The notes below the pieces were generated by a model. That model did not search any database and was not told where the DNA came from. It saw nothing but the letters and a program-made list of their open reading frames with translations. Positions 1-13,023 of a DNA stretch of 64,000 bases are shown here, piece after piece. Every line of letters begins with the position of its first letter. Within the stretch, counting starts at the first letter, position 1. Made by a program: the position numbers and the translations under genes. Source of the DNA: Xenoacremonium recifei (lineage: Eukaryota; Ascomycota; Sordariomycetes; Hypocreales; Nectriaceae); NCBI GenBank assembly GCA_012184525.1, contig WOFQ01000001.1, positions 620,001 through 684,000 of the forward strand, in the 5' to 3' direction.

Positions 1-883
1 ATTGTTGAGCCAGTTAGTCGAGATTGCGCTGGGGAGACTGTGTGTGGCTGGGAGGCTGGCGGGTTGCATTGGGGCTGTGAAGGGCTTGACTAGGCGCCCG
101 ACTGTTGACGAGATGGAGAGGAGGTCGCGTGTCGTGGCAGGGCCAAGCCACTGTCTACGCGTTTTTGAGGACGAGTCAAATCTCGGTTGTGCCGACTTAG
201 TCGTTTCGTGCAAGGCGAAGTCGTGGTTTCTGAAGTTGCCTATCAAACCAAGCGTTGTGTCATCCCTTGGAAGTCGATGTTGTGTACTCCAGTCCTCAGG
301 CAACAGAATATCTGTCTCCTTAGGCTGCTTTGCTACACGAAGCTTCGGAAGATGCCTCGTCAATCAGCAAATATCCAACGTGCCAGGCACCGATCAAATG
401 GTCTTTCGTGCAACTCTACCTTGGTAATCGCCACTGAGAATTGCCCGAGAGCCGGAAAATAAACACCCAACGAAGTCTGGGGAGAAGGATCGACAACTCC
501 ACAACTCTATTTCAAGGTTGCCAAGAAACGTGGATGCAGCCGATTTCCATCAACCGCAACACCAACTACTGATGGCATCTGGGCTAACTCGCCATGGATC
601 TAAAACGGCATTCGAAACGACATTCGAGACTTGGATGACGAAAGCGTTTAACATCTTATCGGCGAGATCCTGCCTTCAGAAGTGCACCTCCCCGTTCCAC
701 ATGTTTGCATCCAATGTACGAGAAAGCCTCTCTTCTGTCATAGAGACGTTGTCTCTTGAAAGCTACGTTTTTAAGACCTCGCCCAGACACATCTCCCAGC
801 GTCGTATCAATCTTCTCCAAGGGCCTCAACCCTCGCCATAAGTATCCCAACCCGCCCACCCTCAGAACATCTCGAACTACACG
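1..883. other. Intergenic, no supported gene
   Basis: Several open frames of 60-140 codons cross this stretch on both strands, but none has a recognisable domain, good splice sites or coding-like composition. It may hold the 3' flank of a gene lying off the left edge. I see no repeat or RNA gene here. Confidence 0.5.
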
Positions 884-1831
884 TCAAGCTTGAAGCTCAT
901 GCCGTGCTCTCCCATCCAGCTCTGGGACACCTGGAGTCCGTGAGCCACCACTGGACTGGGACACAACAGCTTCCATCTCCAACGGTTTCGATCCGCCATC
1001 CATCTCCGACCTTCCTGGCGATACAGAAGCGCTTGGCGGAATGTTCTCCTTCTCTTGTCCAGCCGTATTGGCAGCAGCATCCCCAGTCTTGGCCTTGCGA
1101 CGTCGCATTAACAGGAATGCAGCGATAAAGGCGATGATTCCGAGGACGCCAAATGCAACAGCCACACCGATTCCTGCCTTTGCCCCTGTGCTGAGTCCTC
1201 CGCTTCCTCCACCACTACCATTACCGCTTCCCGAGCTCCCGCTTCCCGATCCATTGCTGGCTGTTGAATCTGCTGCATTGGAGCCAGACGTAGTGGATGC
1301 CGTTGACTTGGAGTTCTTCTTCGTTTCGGAGGCGGAAGCGCTGGCCTGACCGGAAGGCGAACTCGAAGCGGTCGACGCGCTCGAAGCAGCAGAGGAGGCT
1401 GTCGATGTCTCGTCGTTCGAGGATGACGCTGTGGAACTTTCGAGAGCGGTTGTGGTTACTGGGGCCTCGGTTGAGAATGAGGTGGCAGCAGCGTCCGTCG
1501 TTTGGCTTCCTGTCCCAGTACAGGCGTTGGCAATGTCTGAATCCAGCTCGAGGATCTCGTTGGCGTTGCATTGACCGAGCAGACAGTCATCCAAGGTCAA
1601 TCCGGTGTTTGGATTAATATTCGCACTGCAGAGACACTGAACAGCGCTTCCATCGCAGTTAGCCTTGGAAATCGCGGCCTCTAGGCAGCTTTTCTATGGC
1701 AGAATTATTAGCGGATGATATTACACGACGAAGCATGAAGTATGACTTACAGCACAGCTCGGCCACGATGATGGAATACCTTGTGCCGCTACCAGCGTGG
1801 TAGCGACAAGGAGAGACAGTAATGCCTTCAT
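884..1831 (-). CDS. CFEM-domain cell-surface protein with one transmembrane segment
   Basis: Two exons (1831-1751 and 1693-884) give 296 aa; the intron has GTAAGT and TAG ends and joins in phase 0. Residues 1-17 look like a signal peptide. Eight cysteines between residues 26 and 85 follow CFEM spacing, including the CLC pair and a DDC motif; the first two (C26, C30) flank the intron. A long Ser/Thr/Gly-rich stalk follows to about residue 195, then one membrane helix (about 200-223) closed by MRRRK, and a roughly 70-residue cytosolic tail. CFEM proteins are fungal extracellular proteins, some of which bind haem or act at the host interface. The stalk-helix-tail plan resembles a surface sensor or anchored wall protein rather than a GPI-anchored CFEM protein. 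The ligand cannot be read from sequence. The FMO gene lies divergently about 1.5 kb away. Confidence 0.85.
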
Positions 1832-3376
1832 GTCGAAGGCCCCGATCGAGGGTCGGCAGAGAAGGAGAGAATCGTGCAAGGAGCGGTGCAGTGCTGGTCT
1901 AATATCCCGCTCTCGTTTCAGCTGCTGATCACTCCCTAGCCCTACGGCTGCACTACGCCGCTAGAGCTGAGAGCTGGGATGCCGGCAGACCTTCGAGATT
2001 GGTTCACCCGTGAGACGTGGCTTGCAGCCGTCGAGACTTGATAGGCCGTCATTTCTCAGCTTGGGCAGAGATGCGACTTGCCGGGCTTGGGCTGGGAGGG
2101 TGAGCTCGAGGTTCGATTTGACAAGGAAAAGAGTCTAGATTGCCGTCCCAATTTGGGATGCAGCACGAGGAGCGGCATTTCGAAAGCAGTCTTCTGATTG
2201 ACGTGGTGCTGATGCTTTCGAGAGAGACTGATCAGGCCTGACATTAAACTGTCCTGTGGCAGGCCTCAAGCCTTTAGGGTATGAAGAGTCATTCGCCTGC
2301 TAGGTGCCCATACAGAGGCCCTGTTGACTGCTTTAGAGATTCGACCACGGAAACGAGACCGATAATTGAGAGGGAGGCGTAGAGAGAGGCAAGTTTGAGC
2401 AATGTTCGCAGGTCGGGCATCTTATTGAGATTGGATGTTTGCAAGACCCCAAAACATCACTTCCTCTTCAATAAAGTGCACTAGCACTTCAAATGGGAGT
2501 TCGGGAAAGGATCGAACATCGTCTTCTTCAGGTCCTCAATAGGGATGACTGGAGCACCAGCGAAGCTCAAGCGCCTGGAAGAAACAAAGGACGGGAACCA
2601 ACACCGCCAAGGCGGGACCGTTAAATTAAGCTGCTGAGGGTCTTGGGGTCTTCAGAAGGTCCCCTGGTTCACCTGATCGCTACAAGCTCGACACTACGGA
2701 GTACTCTAGGGCTGACACAGGGGCTGACTAGAGGATGCGTGGGGTTCTTTGTGAGAATCCCTCTTCTTGCTCGGGAAACAGGCTCTCAAGTTGAACAGAG
2801 AGGATTGCATTCTGCAGTAGGTACTGTCGCGGCCAGCGCTGACGGGACCTTAAAGCCATCAAAGATTTTGGCAGTTGGTATTTTACTCACAAGTTCGATG
2901 CAAAGAAAACCCTCTCAACAGCTTGGACAGTTCCCACTCGCCGGTGACGGAGACGGCTGAATTGCTGACGGACCTTCGGAGGAATATCAGCCCAGCCAGA
3001 GCTCCCAAGCCAAGCCGGCAACCAGATTCCATGTGGTGCCTTGTGGCCTGATAAAAACGTGCTCAACCACAATTCCAGTTCTCGTTATCTAATCGATCTC
3101 CCCCGGTTTCCCCCACAGCGCATTCTCATCGCCAAACTAGGAGCTCAAATCGGCTCCGAGGACGGACGACCGAGCCAACAGCTTGGCCAAGCCACGGCCA
3201 GAATTCCGCCATGGGGGCTTTCACCACACCTTGATGGGTCCAGCTGAGAAGGAATTGGATCATATTGGCAGGTTGCGTCTCAGTTGTCGCGTCCCCAAGC
3301 ATGGATATATAGTTCTCGTTGTCGCGATGTTGCGACAAGTCCTTGGATGCGGCTGTCTGCATACAACTAAATCAAC
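1832..3376. other. Divergent intergenic region between CFEM and FMO genes
   Basis: No supported gene. It holds the promoters of both flanking genes. The near-palindrome CCAACAGCTTGG is at about 3177 and a related CAACAGCTTGG at about 2919. The 9-mer TACGGAGTA is at 2695-2703. The small open frames here look random. Confidence 0.5.
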
Positions 3377-5243
3377 ATGGATACTGAGACGCCGACTGTC
3401 GCCGTGATCGGATTGGGTATGTACTACCAAGAATTGCCTGCAATAGTGTCCAATAGTGGTCTAACATCTCGATAGGCGTTCTCGGACTCGTCGCAGTCAA
3501 GAATCTGACGGAAGAGGGCTTCGATGCTACGGGATTTGACCGAAACGACTATGTCGGCGGCTTATGGCACTACACGGACGAAGACAAGACTTCAGTGCTC
3601 CCGAGTGAGTGGTGTCCTCGACGTATGCGCATCCCGGAAGAGAATAGTGACGAGACACAGCCACGATCATCAATATATCGAAAGAACGTGTATGTTTGAA
3701 GCCAATTGTCTTCTCTTGATCTCTCTACTCACGAATTAGGGTTGCTTCACGGATTTCCCCTTCCCAGACGATACCCCAAGCCATTGCACGGCCAAGCATG
3801 TGGAGGAGTACCTCGAAAGCTACGTCAAGCATTTCAACCTCAGCCAGTGTCTACGCCTGGGCACTTCAATCAGTAAGATCTATCGAGATGAAGAAAGAAA
3901 TAAATGGGTGGTGGATGTCGAAGGTTCTGGGCCCGAATTCTTTGACAAAGTCGTGATGGCGACTGGCATCAACTCGCGACCGCATGTGCCTAAGCTTGGA
4001 GGCTCGCAGGAGTTCAACGGCCAAATCATGCATTCTCGAGCGTTCAAGAGGTAAACATTCTCCTGGCACTACTCTTCTTCCTGGATTTTTCTCTAACCTT
4101 TCGACCCCAGACCGGAGCTCTTCAAGGGAAAGAAGGTTGTCGTGGTCGGGTTGGGGAACACCGGCGCAGACACAGCTGCTGCTCTCACAGGCCAGGCTGA
4201 GAAGATCTACATCTCGCATAATCATGGCGCCTATGTTGTGAGTACTGTTATCGCTTTCGATGCCCCGTTTCTGATCCAAACCCTCACACGAGTAGTTGCC
4301 CCGGGTTGCAAATGGAGTACCCTTCGACCACACAATGACAGTCCGCAAAGCCGCCATCTCGGGGTTCCTTGAACTCAACTTCCCGCGCATATCCGAGCTG
4401 CTATTCAACACCATGATCAAGAAGATGCAAGACAAGGCCTTTACCATTCGTCCCGAATGGAAGCTTTCCCCTGCACCTTCAGTCAAGCATGCCACTCCGA
4501 TCATCTCCGACAACATCATCGATCTCCTCGAGTCGGGCGCAGTTCAGTCAGTAGCTGGGCTGAAGCGCGTCTGTGGCCCGAATGAGGTCGAGCTTGAAGA
4601 TGGCACACGCCTGGAAGCTGACACAATTATTTGGTGCACGGGTTACAAAGCAGACTTCAGCCTCCTCGATCACAGCGTCGATCCCACTCGCCACACCACG
4701 CCCAAGTGGGATGCTGCCACTGGATCTCGCGGCAAACCACTACCTCGCCTCTATCAAAATGTGTTTTCGCTGGACCATCCTACCTCTCTAGCATTCATGG
4801 GATGTGTGGCTTTCGCTACGGGCGCATTTCCTCTCTATGACCTGGCATCCATGGCTCTCGCCCAGGTCTGGAAGGGCAACACCCCTCTGCCGTCTCTTAA
4901 TGAGATGAACCGCGCTGTCGACAGACAGCATGACTTCATCTGCGATATTGCCAAGGATGGCAGCGCCGTGCCTGGCTGGGTCAGACAGGGCGAATGGGTG
5001 GCGTGGGCAAATGCCGCCGCTGGGACTGGAGTCGACGAGTACCTTGGCTGGAGGCTACCGGCGTGGAAGTTCTGGCTGCAAGACCGAGAGTTCTATAAGA
5101 TGCTGATGGACGGTATTCAGACGCCGTTCATCTGGCGTGTCTTTGATGGACAGAAGCGGCAGAAGTGGGATGGGGCGAGGGCCGAGATTGAGAAGGTCAA
5201 TCGGTCTGTGGAGGAGATGAAGCAGAAAAAGAAGAAGGATTGA
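3377..5243 (+). CDS. Flavin-containing monooxygenase (FMO)
   Basis: Six exons (3377-3416, 3476-3604, 3661-3689, 3740-4050, 4111-4237, 4296-5243) join in consistent phase to 527 aa, a normal length for the family. The FAD-binding GxGxxG is GLGVLG (residues 12-17), followed by the FERNDYVGG-like segment. The FMO signature FxGxxxHxxxF is at 158-168 and the NADPH-binding GLGNTG at 183-188. A WCTGYKADF segment fits the late ATG-type motif of FMOs. The enzyme should use NADPH and O2 to oxygenate a soft nucleophile (N or S) or, less likely, act as a Baeyer-Villiger-type relative; the substrate is unknown. No secondary-metabolite cluster surrounds it, so a detoxification or general metabolic role is the simplest inference. 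Intron 5 ends at the second of two close AG sites (4294-4295), chosen by frame. Confidence 0.9.
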
Positions 5244-6425
5244 GCCGTGAGTGATCACCGGCTATTATTGTTGTGAACAGCAGCAGCGACAGATGCTCCC
5301 ACAACTCCGCAAGTCTCAGACCACCACGGACCTTGATCCATAAGGTCAGGACTTTCTGGATGCAAGGTACCTCGCCCATTTTGCTGTTTGTTTACTTTGA
5401 CCCTCATATGCACTTGCAGGGTGTTGGTAACAAAGGACCGGACTCGAGAGTGGATCGAACAAAGGTCGCTGCTTGTCTTGTGAACACTTAGCCATGTTTG
5501 GAGGTGGCTCTTGCTTCCCTGTCTCTCACTTGGTCAGTGATATTGATGAATTGAGGGTGGTATAGTTTTATGCTGTAATTACACATGTCTCAAGCTGGTA
5601 TGAATTGATTTGGAGCTGTAGACATGGACGTTTGGCTGCGCTCTGTCATATTCTCTGCATTAGAGCGGCTTTCCACTGTGCAGCGCAATACGCAGACTAC
5701 TTCTATATAGTGATTAAAGGAACCTAGGGCGCTGTGATAAGTCCAGGTCTTGCTGACAATGATGCGTATTTATTTGATGTTTACGTTATCTTGCTGCATT
5801 AAAACAAAGCTGTCCCTGGGCATTTCCTGTTGATCTACCTGGTCCATTGCAGGAGCCTGAAGTACAGCTTTTTGAGGCCAGAAAAATACAGGTACCGTGC
5901 CTTTCGAAGTTAAGCATCGCGCGGAGAGCCGTAATTAGGTTGTCTATATCTGCGTTTCAATTAAGTACGAAATCCCTTGGGAATTTTACCTGATATCTCC
6001 TCATTGACTTACACCTGTTATTCGACTCCGCGCTAAGATCTCACGGATCATACGCTCCGTATTGAGTTTCTGTAGCATCAGCCTCTCCAGACCACAGTAA
6101 AGTCTTCTTTTCACACCCATTGAGCAATTCTAAGCGACAGCGATCATTTTCACTTTCCCCTTGCATTGAAATCCAAATATTGACTTCCTGTTATTGCTGT
6201 TGACTTACAGTGCAATGCGCTTATCGTTAAGGCTATCTTATCGCCAGGGTAAATATCGGCAACAATATAAGGCTGATTATTCAGCAGCCGCTATCCCTAC
6301 AATCGGCTAGCCCTCGATTTATCCGCCCGCGTCATGCTGCCATTTTTTTTGCGCGATGAAAGCCGCAGCCGAAGCCGCATCCTCAACACCATCACCAGCC
6401 GCAGCGTTGCGTCGTCTCGCCCAAC
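5244..6425. other. Intergenic between FMO and TRF4-like genes
   Basis: About 1.2 kb, visibly AT-richer than the flanking genes. No coding frame is supportable. A short segment near 5895-5985 resembles part of a 5S rRNA gene, but too weakly to annotate as one. Confidence 0.45.
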
Positions 6426-8816
6426 ATGACGCGCACCAAGCCACGTCGCTCGGGCGACCGAAAGCAAAATGGCCGCAGCGGGGACCCTCGCGCGTCAGAA
6501 CGTGAACGATCATTCCGCCCACCCTCTCCTCACTTTCCTCCTCCCCCACGTTATCCTCCATCTTCCTACGCCTCATCAGACTCTAGGAACTATCAGCAGT
6601 CTGATAGCTGGAGGCCATCTGATCGCAGAGGAGACCCTTCGGGAAGACCCTACCGCGACGAGTACCGTGGTTCTGATTCCTACCGTTCTCGCCCACCTCA
6701 GGGCGATTTCACTTTTCGTTTTGACAAGCCTTCGGGCATCCCAGATCTCCCTCCGCCAGGCGGCGACAGTTACCGTCCGAACGACCGAAACAACGACAGG
6801 AGAGGCAATAGAAGAGACGCTCGAGGTAGGAATCGTCGTCCAGGTCGGCCGCGTTGGCAGCCTCCACCGCCGCCGTCCGAGCGAGCGCTCATTTCGGGCA
6901 TAACTGCAAACCTACCTGAGGAACGGCTCGGAAACCTCGAAGGTTCAGCAAAGTTTCGTGACCTCGACGAGCTCTCAGACGACGACGAATTAGCTATGGA
7001 CATTTCGTCATCGTCAGAGGACTCCGATTCCGAGGGACCGTCCAAGAAGCGTGTCAAGACATCCGCTGCCTCAGACGCCGACTCTGCCAACGCTGCTCCC
7101 AAGTGGTCAAACCCTGATCCGTACACGGCACTCCCTTGTCCTGACGATACCACGAGGAAGAAGAGAGACGTCGTCAAGCTTATCCGAAAAGCCAGACTCG
7201 AGGAGGAAGCGAAACCTGCCGCCCCTACCGAGGCCGAAGACTTCATTTCCTTTGATCTCACCGAAGACGAGGAAAGCGAAGAAGAGACACCACCACCACC
7301 GCCTCCCGAACTGCCACCCCAACCACCGCCGCCCCCTCCACCAGGAGCACCTACGGGCCCTCGAGCTGCGACCAGGAACCAGCCTGCTGCTCCTCCGAAG
7401 AGCCTACCCCTTCCAGTACCCGATCGAGACGGCCCCTTGGGTTCAAGAAAAAGAACGATCGACGATATGGTTAAACCACCTGATTACGGCCAACTCAAGA
7501 AGGCCACTACGAAGCCCTCTAAGGGTTCACTTGTTCCCACTTGGGAACCCAAGCCTGAGGAAGACCCAACACCGTGGGCTACTCGAGACCATACTATGAC
7601 GGTCAATACCTCACTCCGGTAAGTCGTTTTGTCCCGAGGCCATGTGTCCGCTTGGGCTCGCTGTTTTATTCAACGGACTCGGAATACTGACACAGATGGG
7701 CTAGTTTCCACAAAGAAGTTAAGGACTTCTTTGAGTATGTGAAGCCTCGTGACTTCGAGAAGACTGTCCGACATCAGTTGGTCGCCGACCTGCAACAGGC
7801 TATGAAGCGCGATGGCCGTAACTTCAAAAACGCCACCGTCTACCCTTTCGGGTCGTTTATGTCGGGCCTTTACCTCCCCACCGCGGACATGGACGTGGTC
7901 GTGTGTTCCCAAAACTATTTGCACGGCGGATCCCAAACCTACCTCCAAGCCAAAAGCTGGCTTTACAAATTTCAGAAACTCCTCCAAGCTCAGCGCATGG
8001 CTGAGAACGACTCAATTGAAGTCATCGCTCATGCACGAGTTCCACTCGTCAAATATGTGGACAGGACGACTGGTCTCAAGGTCGATGTTTCCTTTGAAAA
8101 CCTGGGCGGTGTCACGGCCGTTGGCACATTCGACGAATGGAAGCGCGAATACCCAGCGATGCCCATGCTGGTCACTGTGCTGAAGCACTTCCTGCTGATG
8201 CGGGGGCTCAATGAGCCGGTAAATGGAGGCATTGGAGGCTTCACGGTCATTTGCATGGTCGTAAGCATGTTCCAGATGATGCCACAGGTACAATGTGGAG
8301 TGATCAAGCCTGAGGATCATCTTGGAGAGATGCTTCTCGAATTCTTTCACCTTTACGGATCAAACTTTGAGGTGGATAAGATGGCCATATCTCTAACCAA
8401 GCCTGGGTACATTCGAAAGGTTAGTACGTCCCCATCTCACGGTTATCCTTTGCTAACACCTAAGCCAGTCCGATGTCCGGAGTCTGGTGTACAAGAACAC
8501 CAACCGGCTGTCGATCATTGACCCCAACAACCCCGCCAATGACATCTCGGGCGGATCGTCCAATATTGCTGCTATCTTGGCCCAATTCCGAGAAGCTTAC
8601 GGCCTTCTGCGGGCCCGAATGTCTGAGCTTTCTACCAGCTCCGATGCTGCGACCACATTTGATGGCCAAGGTGGCGTCTCAGACAAGCAAGAATCGCCAA
8701 AAAAGGGTGGCATTCTCGATGTCATCATGTCTGGGGACTATTCTACGTTCCGCATGCAGCGGGATTATCTCCGACATGTTCACGAGAAACATATTGGTCC
8801 TTGCATTGAATGGTGA
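6426..8816 (+). CDS. TRF4: Trf4/Cid14-type non-canonical poly(A) polymerase
   Basis: Three exons (6426-7618, 7705-8419, 8469-8816) give 751 aa. The first ~390 residues are low complexity: Arg/Ser/Gly-rich, then acidic, then proline tracts, consistent with a disordered nuclear RNA-binding arm. A nucleotidyltransferase domain of the DNA polymerase beta fold follows. Its Gly-Ser pair is at 447-448, the metal-binding D459/D461 at TADMD, and a third Asp near 525 in KVDVSF. A PAP-associated domain follows, with a nucleotide-recognition segment NPANDISGGS encoded just after intron 2. In yeasts, Trf4/Cid14 adds short A tails to aberrant nuclear RNAs within the TRAMP complex and hands them to the exosome; the same role is inferred here. 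All catalytic residues are intact. A Trf5-like or cytoplasmic Cid1-type enzyme is less likely given the basic N-terminal arm and domain match. Confidence 0.92.
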
Positions 8817-11060
8817 TACCCGAGACTGAGGATTGGGGAATAGGGTTGTGGAGTTTTGGGGATTGGTGTGAGAGAGGTTGACACGAAGTGATGTGTTGAT
8901 GGGATGATGGATGAATCACGCAGTCTCTGACGGTTGGAGGTTTTATTGATCCCCTTGGAGTCCTGATTTAGACTCTTGACTAAACTACTGATTTTAGATA
9001 AAACGACTCGGCGACGAGGATTGGCGTTGGAGGGAAGGGTTTCTTGATTTGTTGTCTGGCTGCATGTTGTATAATGATGTACCATAACGACGAGGGATGG
9101 CGGTCTCAGATTTGGGCGCTGGTGGGCCATCATATTGCATCACTCACGCATAGATATAGGCACTTCGATCATCGGCTCGCATCTGGACGAGGCTTGCTCA
9201 CGACCGAAATTTGACGACTTTACACTTTACAGCACTCCCTGCTTTCACCTTAAGATGACTGCTTCCGAGGCGATGCGATTAGAATTTTGATCTACTGGGT
9301 AACATATGGCTAACTGTTTGGCAGGTGAAGCATCATCAGCTCGGAAACCTGCAGACAATGGGGACTGTCTTCGATGACTCGATACCGTCTCCGCTCGTCT
9401 GCAAACGCCCGGTCTGATGGAAGCAAACAAACTCGATGGGGTTTGCCACACCTTTTCTCACTGCGTGCGTTTGCTCAATGCAGGGCCGCGGGGAGGAGTG
9501 AATCGCTGCGGCGCGACCTCGTCACGCTTCGTTTGCACCGACGCGTGAAGCCGCGTCTCGCCACGCCAATCAATCAGAGGCTCAACCGAGTCCCGGGCGC
9601 CAACTCGCAGCCAGCTCGATGCCGTCAGTGTTGCCTGGTTGCGGGTATCATCGCCTGTTGTCCCAGAAGCCAGCGAGCAGCCTCTTCAGGCTAAGTGCGT
9701 AACGTCGCACTGTGGACAGGATGTCTGGGCATCGTCACGAGGTTTGCTTCAGTGACAGAGGCCAAGTCAGGACGCTTCTGATGGTCCCGGCCAAGAGGAA
9801 GAGGTCCATTGAACTAACTCTTGCAGTAAGGTTATTTCCTTCGAGCTTTGCTTAAAGTGATGCTTAATGGCACACAGAGCAGGGATGCGGCTCCTTCGAA
9901 AGCCTGAATCGCGGAGAAGGGCGGCAGAGGGGAAGGGTCTCGTTGGCGCGGCGCATTTTCGGCGCTTCTCGAAGGCCCTGGAGTAAGGATGGCAATGCTT
10001 GGACGAATAGTCGGACGCTGTGCTAGGTGAGTTGGAGATGGCGTCGGACGACACGCGAGGAGGGGGTCGGTGTGATGAGTGGTACGAGGGGAGGGAGGTT
10101 GGTGTTGCACTGGATGAAGATGATGAATCTTCGATACTCGAGAGCTTGTGAGATGGTCTGAGGGCCCCGAAGAGGAAGGGCTCAGAGCGTAGATTGGTGT
10201 TGCTGATGGATATATTCGATGGCATTGGTACAGCAAGACTGCCTTGCCAAGGCCTTTAGACACTTTATCAGCGCTCAATAACTCCCGAGAACACAGCTTC
10301 CAGAACACTTCAGCCGGAGGGCATGGAGAACCTTCTTCTCTCCGGCTCTCGGCTCAAGTACCGGAAGTGGCGCCGTGGCTGCGGGGAGCTCCTGAGTCTG
10401 GGGATGGGTGGTATGGGATGTAAGTGGCATTAATTAGCCCACCAGACAGGCTCTAAGATCCTACCAACCACTCGGTTGGCGGTAGCCGAGGCTTGTTGCA
10501 TGGAACTTCGGACGTTAAGCAACCTTTGAGCCCAAAGACCCTTCGAATGACCACCTCTAGCCACAGCTTCTTAGCATCCTTCGGGGCATCATTGGACCGT
10601 CAGAGGCTCAAAGTCACCCCTCACGATGCATAAGCATTACATTTTGTCACCGCATTAAGGAGGTGCTTGCCTCAACGCCATTGACGTGGGAAGATCCCTT
10701 CCCTTCTGACGCCCGGCGTCGGGATACACTTCCTCGCCTGGCGACGGCCGGTGCAACGCTGCTCTCGTGCTTGATCCAAACACCATCGCTGCCAGCCAAG
10801 CACAAAGTCGGCCCGTCAGAAGCTCCACTGCGACGAAGACGGTCCCTGTCGGATGACCTCGCACGGAGAGGGGAGGGGATGATTGCGGCTGGGCCTTCGA
10901 AGTCTCAGAGGGGCCCCGTGGGTATACATATGAGAGGCCATCGGCCCTGATGTGCGACAGAGAGAATAGGGATGTGAGCTTTTACTACTGTATTTCGGGG
11001 TTGAGAATATCTCCCGAGCGAAAGCATTTGGAATAACCCGAGGACTACCAGGTGCCCAAC
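8817..11060. other. 2.2-kb intergenic region
   Basis: No gene is well supported. A minus-strand open frame at 9767-10225 encodes a Ser/Pro/Arg-rich 152-residue product without a recognisable domain or introns; I treat it as doubtful. The last ~1 kb is the probable promoter of the sugar transporter that starts at 11061. Confidence 0.4.
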
Positions 11061-13023
11061 ATGTACCAGGCATCTAATGTCTACTTCATCTGCGGCTTTG
11101 CCGCCATAGGTACGTAAGGAACACGAACAACAGCACAGTCACGATGTCTGACAAAGGACTTCTCTTCTTTGAACAGGCGGTGGCCTTTTCGGCTTCGACA
11201 TCTCCTCCATGTCGGGCGTCTTGGGCACGCAGGCTTACAAGCTCTACTTCGACAACCCCAAGTCGTATCGTCAGGGAGCCATCACGGCCGCCATGCCGGC
11301 AGGCTCCCTCGCCAGCTCTCTCGTCTCGTCCTTCATCGCCGACAGGTACTCACGAAAGGTCACGCTGCAGATCAGCTGTCTCCTCTGGATCCTGGGAAGC
11401 ATTATCCAGTGCGCGTCGCAGAATGTCGGCATGCTGTGTGCGGGACGTGTTATTTCTGGACTTTGCGTTGGTCTTGCCAGCACCATAGTGCCGGTTTATC
11501 AGGTATGGAAGATCCTGGTTGCACTTGTTCAACTGTCTTGAGACAGGGGCTCACGAATATCGCTAGTCTGAGATTGCTCCCAAGGAGATCCGTGGACGAG
11601 TGGTTAGGTATGACGATGCTTGTACTCTTCAATTATGGGAATGTGTTAACAGCCTCATAGTCTGCAGCAGTGGGCCATCACCTGGGGTATCCTGATCCAG
11701 TACTTCATTCAGTACGGCGCTGCTCAGGGTGTAGGAGGCGGCCCGAACGATCCCAATCAGCCCACCGCTGCCTTCAGAATCCCTTGGGGTGTCCAGATGG
11801 TACCAGCCTTCATCTTGTTTGTCGGCCTCTTCTTCTTCCCTTACAGTCCGCGATGGCTGGCATCCAAAGACCGATGGGAGGAGGCGCTGAAGGTCATGGC
11901 TAATCTGCACGGCAATGGAGACGTCAATCATCCCAAGGTCCTTGCTCAGTATCGCGAAATTGAAGAGGCTCTCCAGTTGGATCGCGAAAACGCGCAGAGT
12001 AGCTGGGCTACTCTGGTCCAGCCACGTATGTTGAAGCGAGTTGTCCTGGGAATGTCCATTCAGATGTGGTCTCAGCTGTGTGGCATGAACATTATGATGT
12101 GTAGGTGTTACAGAGTGTCCATTTCCCATGACTCCGTCTCTGACATGTCTTAGACTATATTGTATTCATCATGGAGGGTGCTCAGATTGCTTCTCCTTTG
12201 CTCACGGCCTCGATCCAATATGTCATCAACGTTGTTTTAACTCTACCGGCAATCCTGTTCCTCGACAAAATCGGCCGTCGCCCTGCATTGATCTTTGGTG
12301 CCTTCTTCATGATGACGTGGCTCTTTATCAACGGCGCACTCCAACAATACTACGGCCAGCCTAACACTAAGGAAACACAGACTGCCAACAACAAAGACAT
12401 TAGCTGGATCGTCGATAACAATCGCCCCGTATCCACCGCCATCGTGGCCTGTAGCTATCTCTTTGTGGCAACGTTCGCAACCACTTGGGGACCAGTTTCT
12501 TGGACTTACCCTGCCGAGATCTATCCTGCGAGGATTCGAGCTAAGGCTGTGTCGCTGAGCACTGCCACGAATTGGTTCTGGAACATGGTGCTGGCTTTTG
12601 GAGTGCCTCCACTGCGTATGGCTTCCCACCCTTACACTTCAAGAGAGGACTTGCTAACCTGACTTTAATAGTATGGAACATCAAGTAGGATTGACCCAAA
12701 ACTACCCCCAGCATCTGTACTAATAGCTTGCTTTAGCTACAAGATGTATTATGTCTTTGGAGCATGTAGGTATTGTCCTTATCTCGAGTCGCGACGCGTG
12801 ACTGACAATTATAGTCAATGCTGCTGCTTTCCTCCATATGATCTTTACGGCCTACGAGACAAAGGGTTTTACCCTCGAAGAAATGGACGATGTATTCGAC
12901 TCGGGAGTCCCGGCGTGGAGGACGCATGTTAAGAAGAGCAGACTCGAATCCCTGGAGAAGGAGATTGAGCAGGGCAACCTTAAGGTGGCTGCTCCTGTTA
13001 CGGGAGTGACAGAAGTCTCTTAA
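11061..13023 (+). CDS. MFS sugar-porter family transporter (first of three)
   Basis: Eight exons (11061-11109, 11177-11502, 11567-11607, 11661-12100, 12154-12615, 12672-12684, 12737-12765, 12815-13023) give 522 aa with about 12 membrane helices. Sugar-porter landmarks are present: GFDISSMSG in helix 1, a GRVISG segment then EIAPKEIRGR, PYSPRW after helix 6, DKIGRRP in the second half, and the PAEIYPARIR motif. The C-terminal cytosolic tail starts with the YETKGFTLEEMD motif common in fungal hexose and disaccharide porters. It should be a plasma-membrane proton-sugar symporter; the best impression is the lactose-permease/hexose branch, but the substrate is not readable. Exon 6 is only 13 nt and exon 7 only 29 nt; both are needed to keep the conserved PPLLWNI-YKMYYVFG run in frame. 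Confidence 0.92.

Noticed and set aside
9767..10308. Two overlapping minus-strand frames of about 150 codons
   Set aside because: Ser/Pro/Arg-rich low-complexity products, no domain, no splice signals, and the two frames compete; too weak to call a gene.
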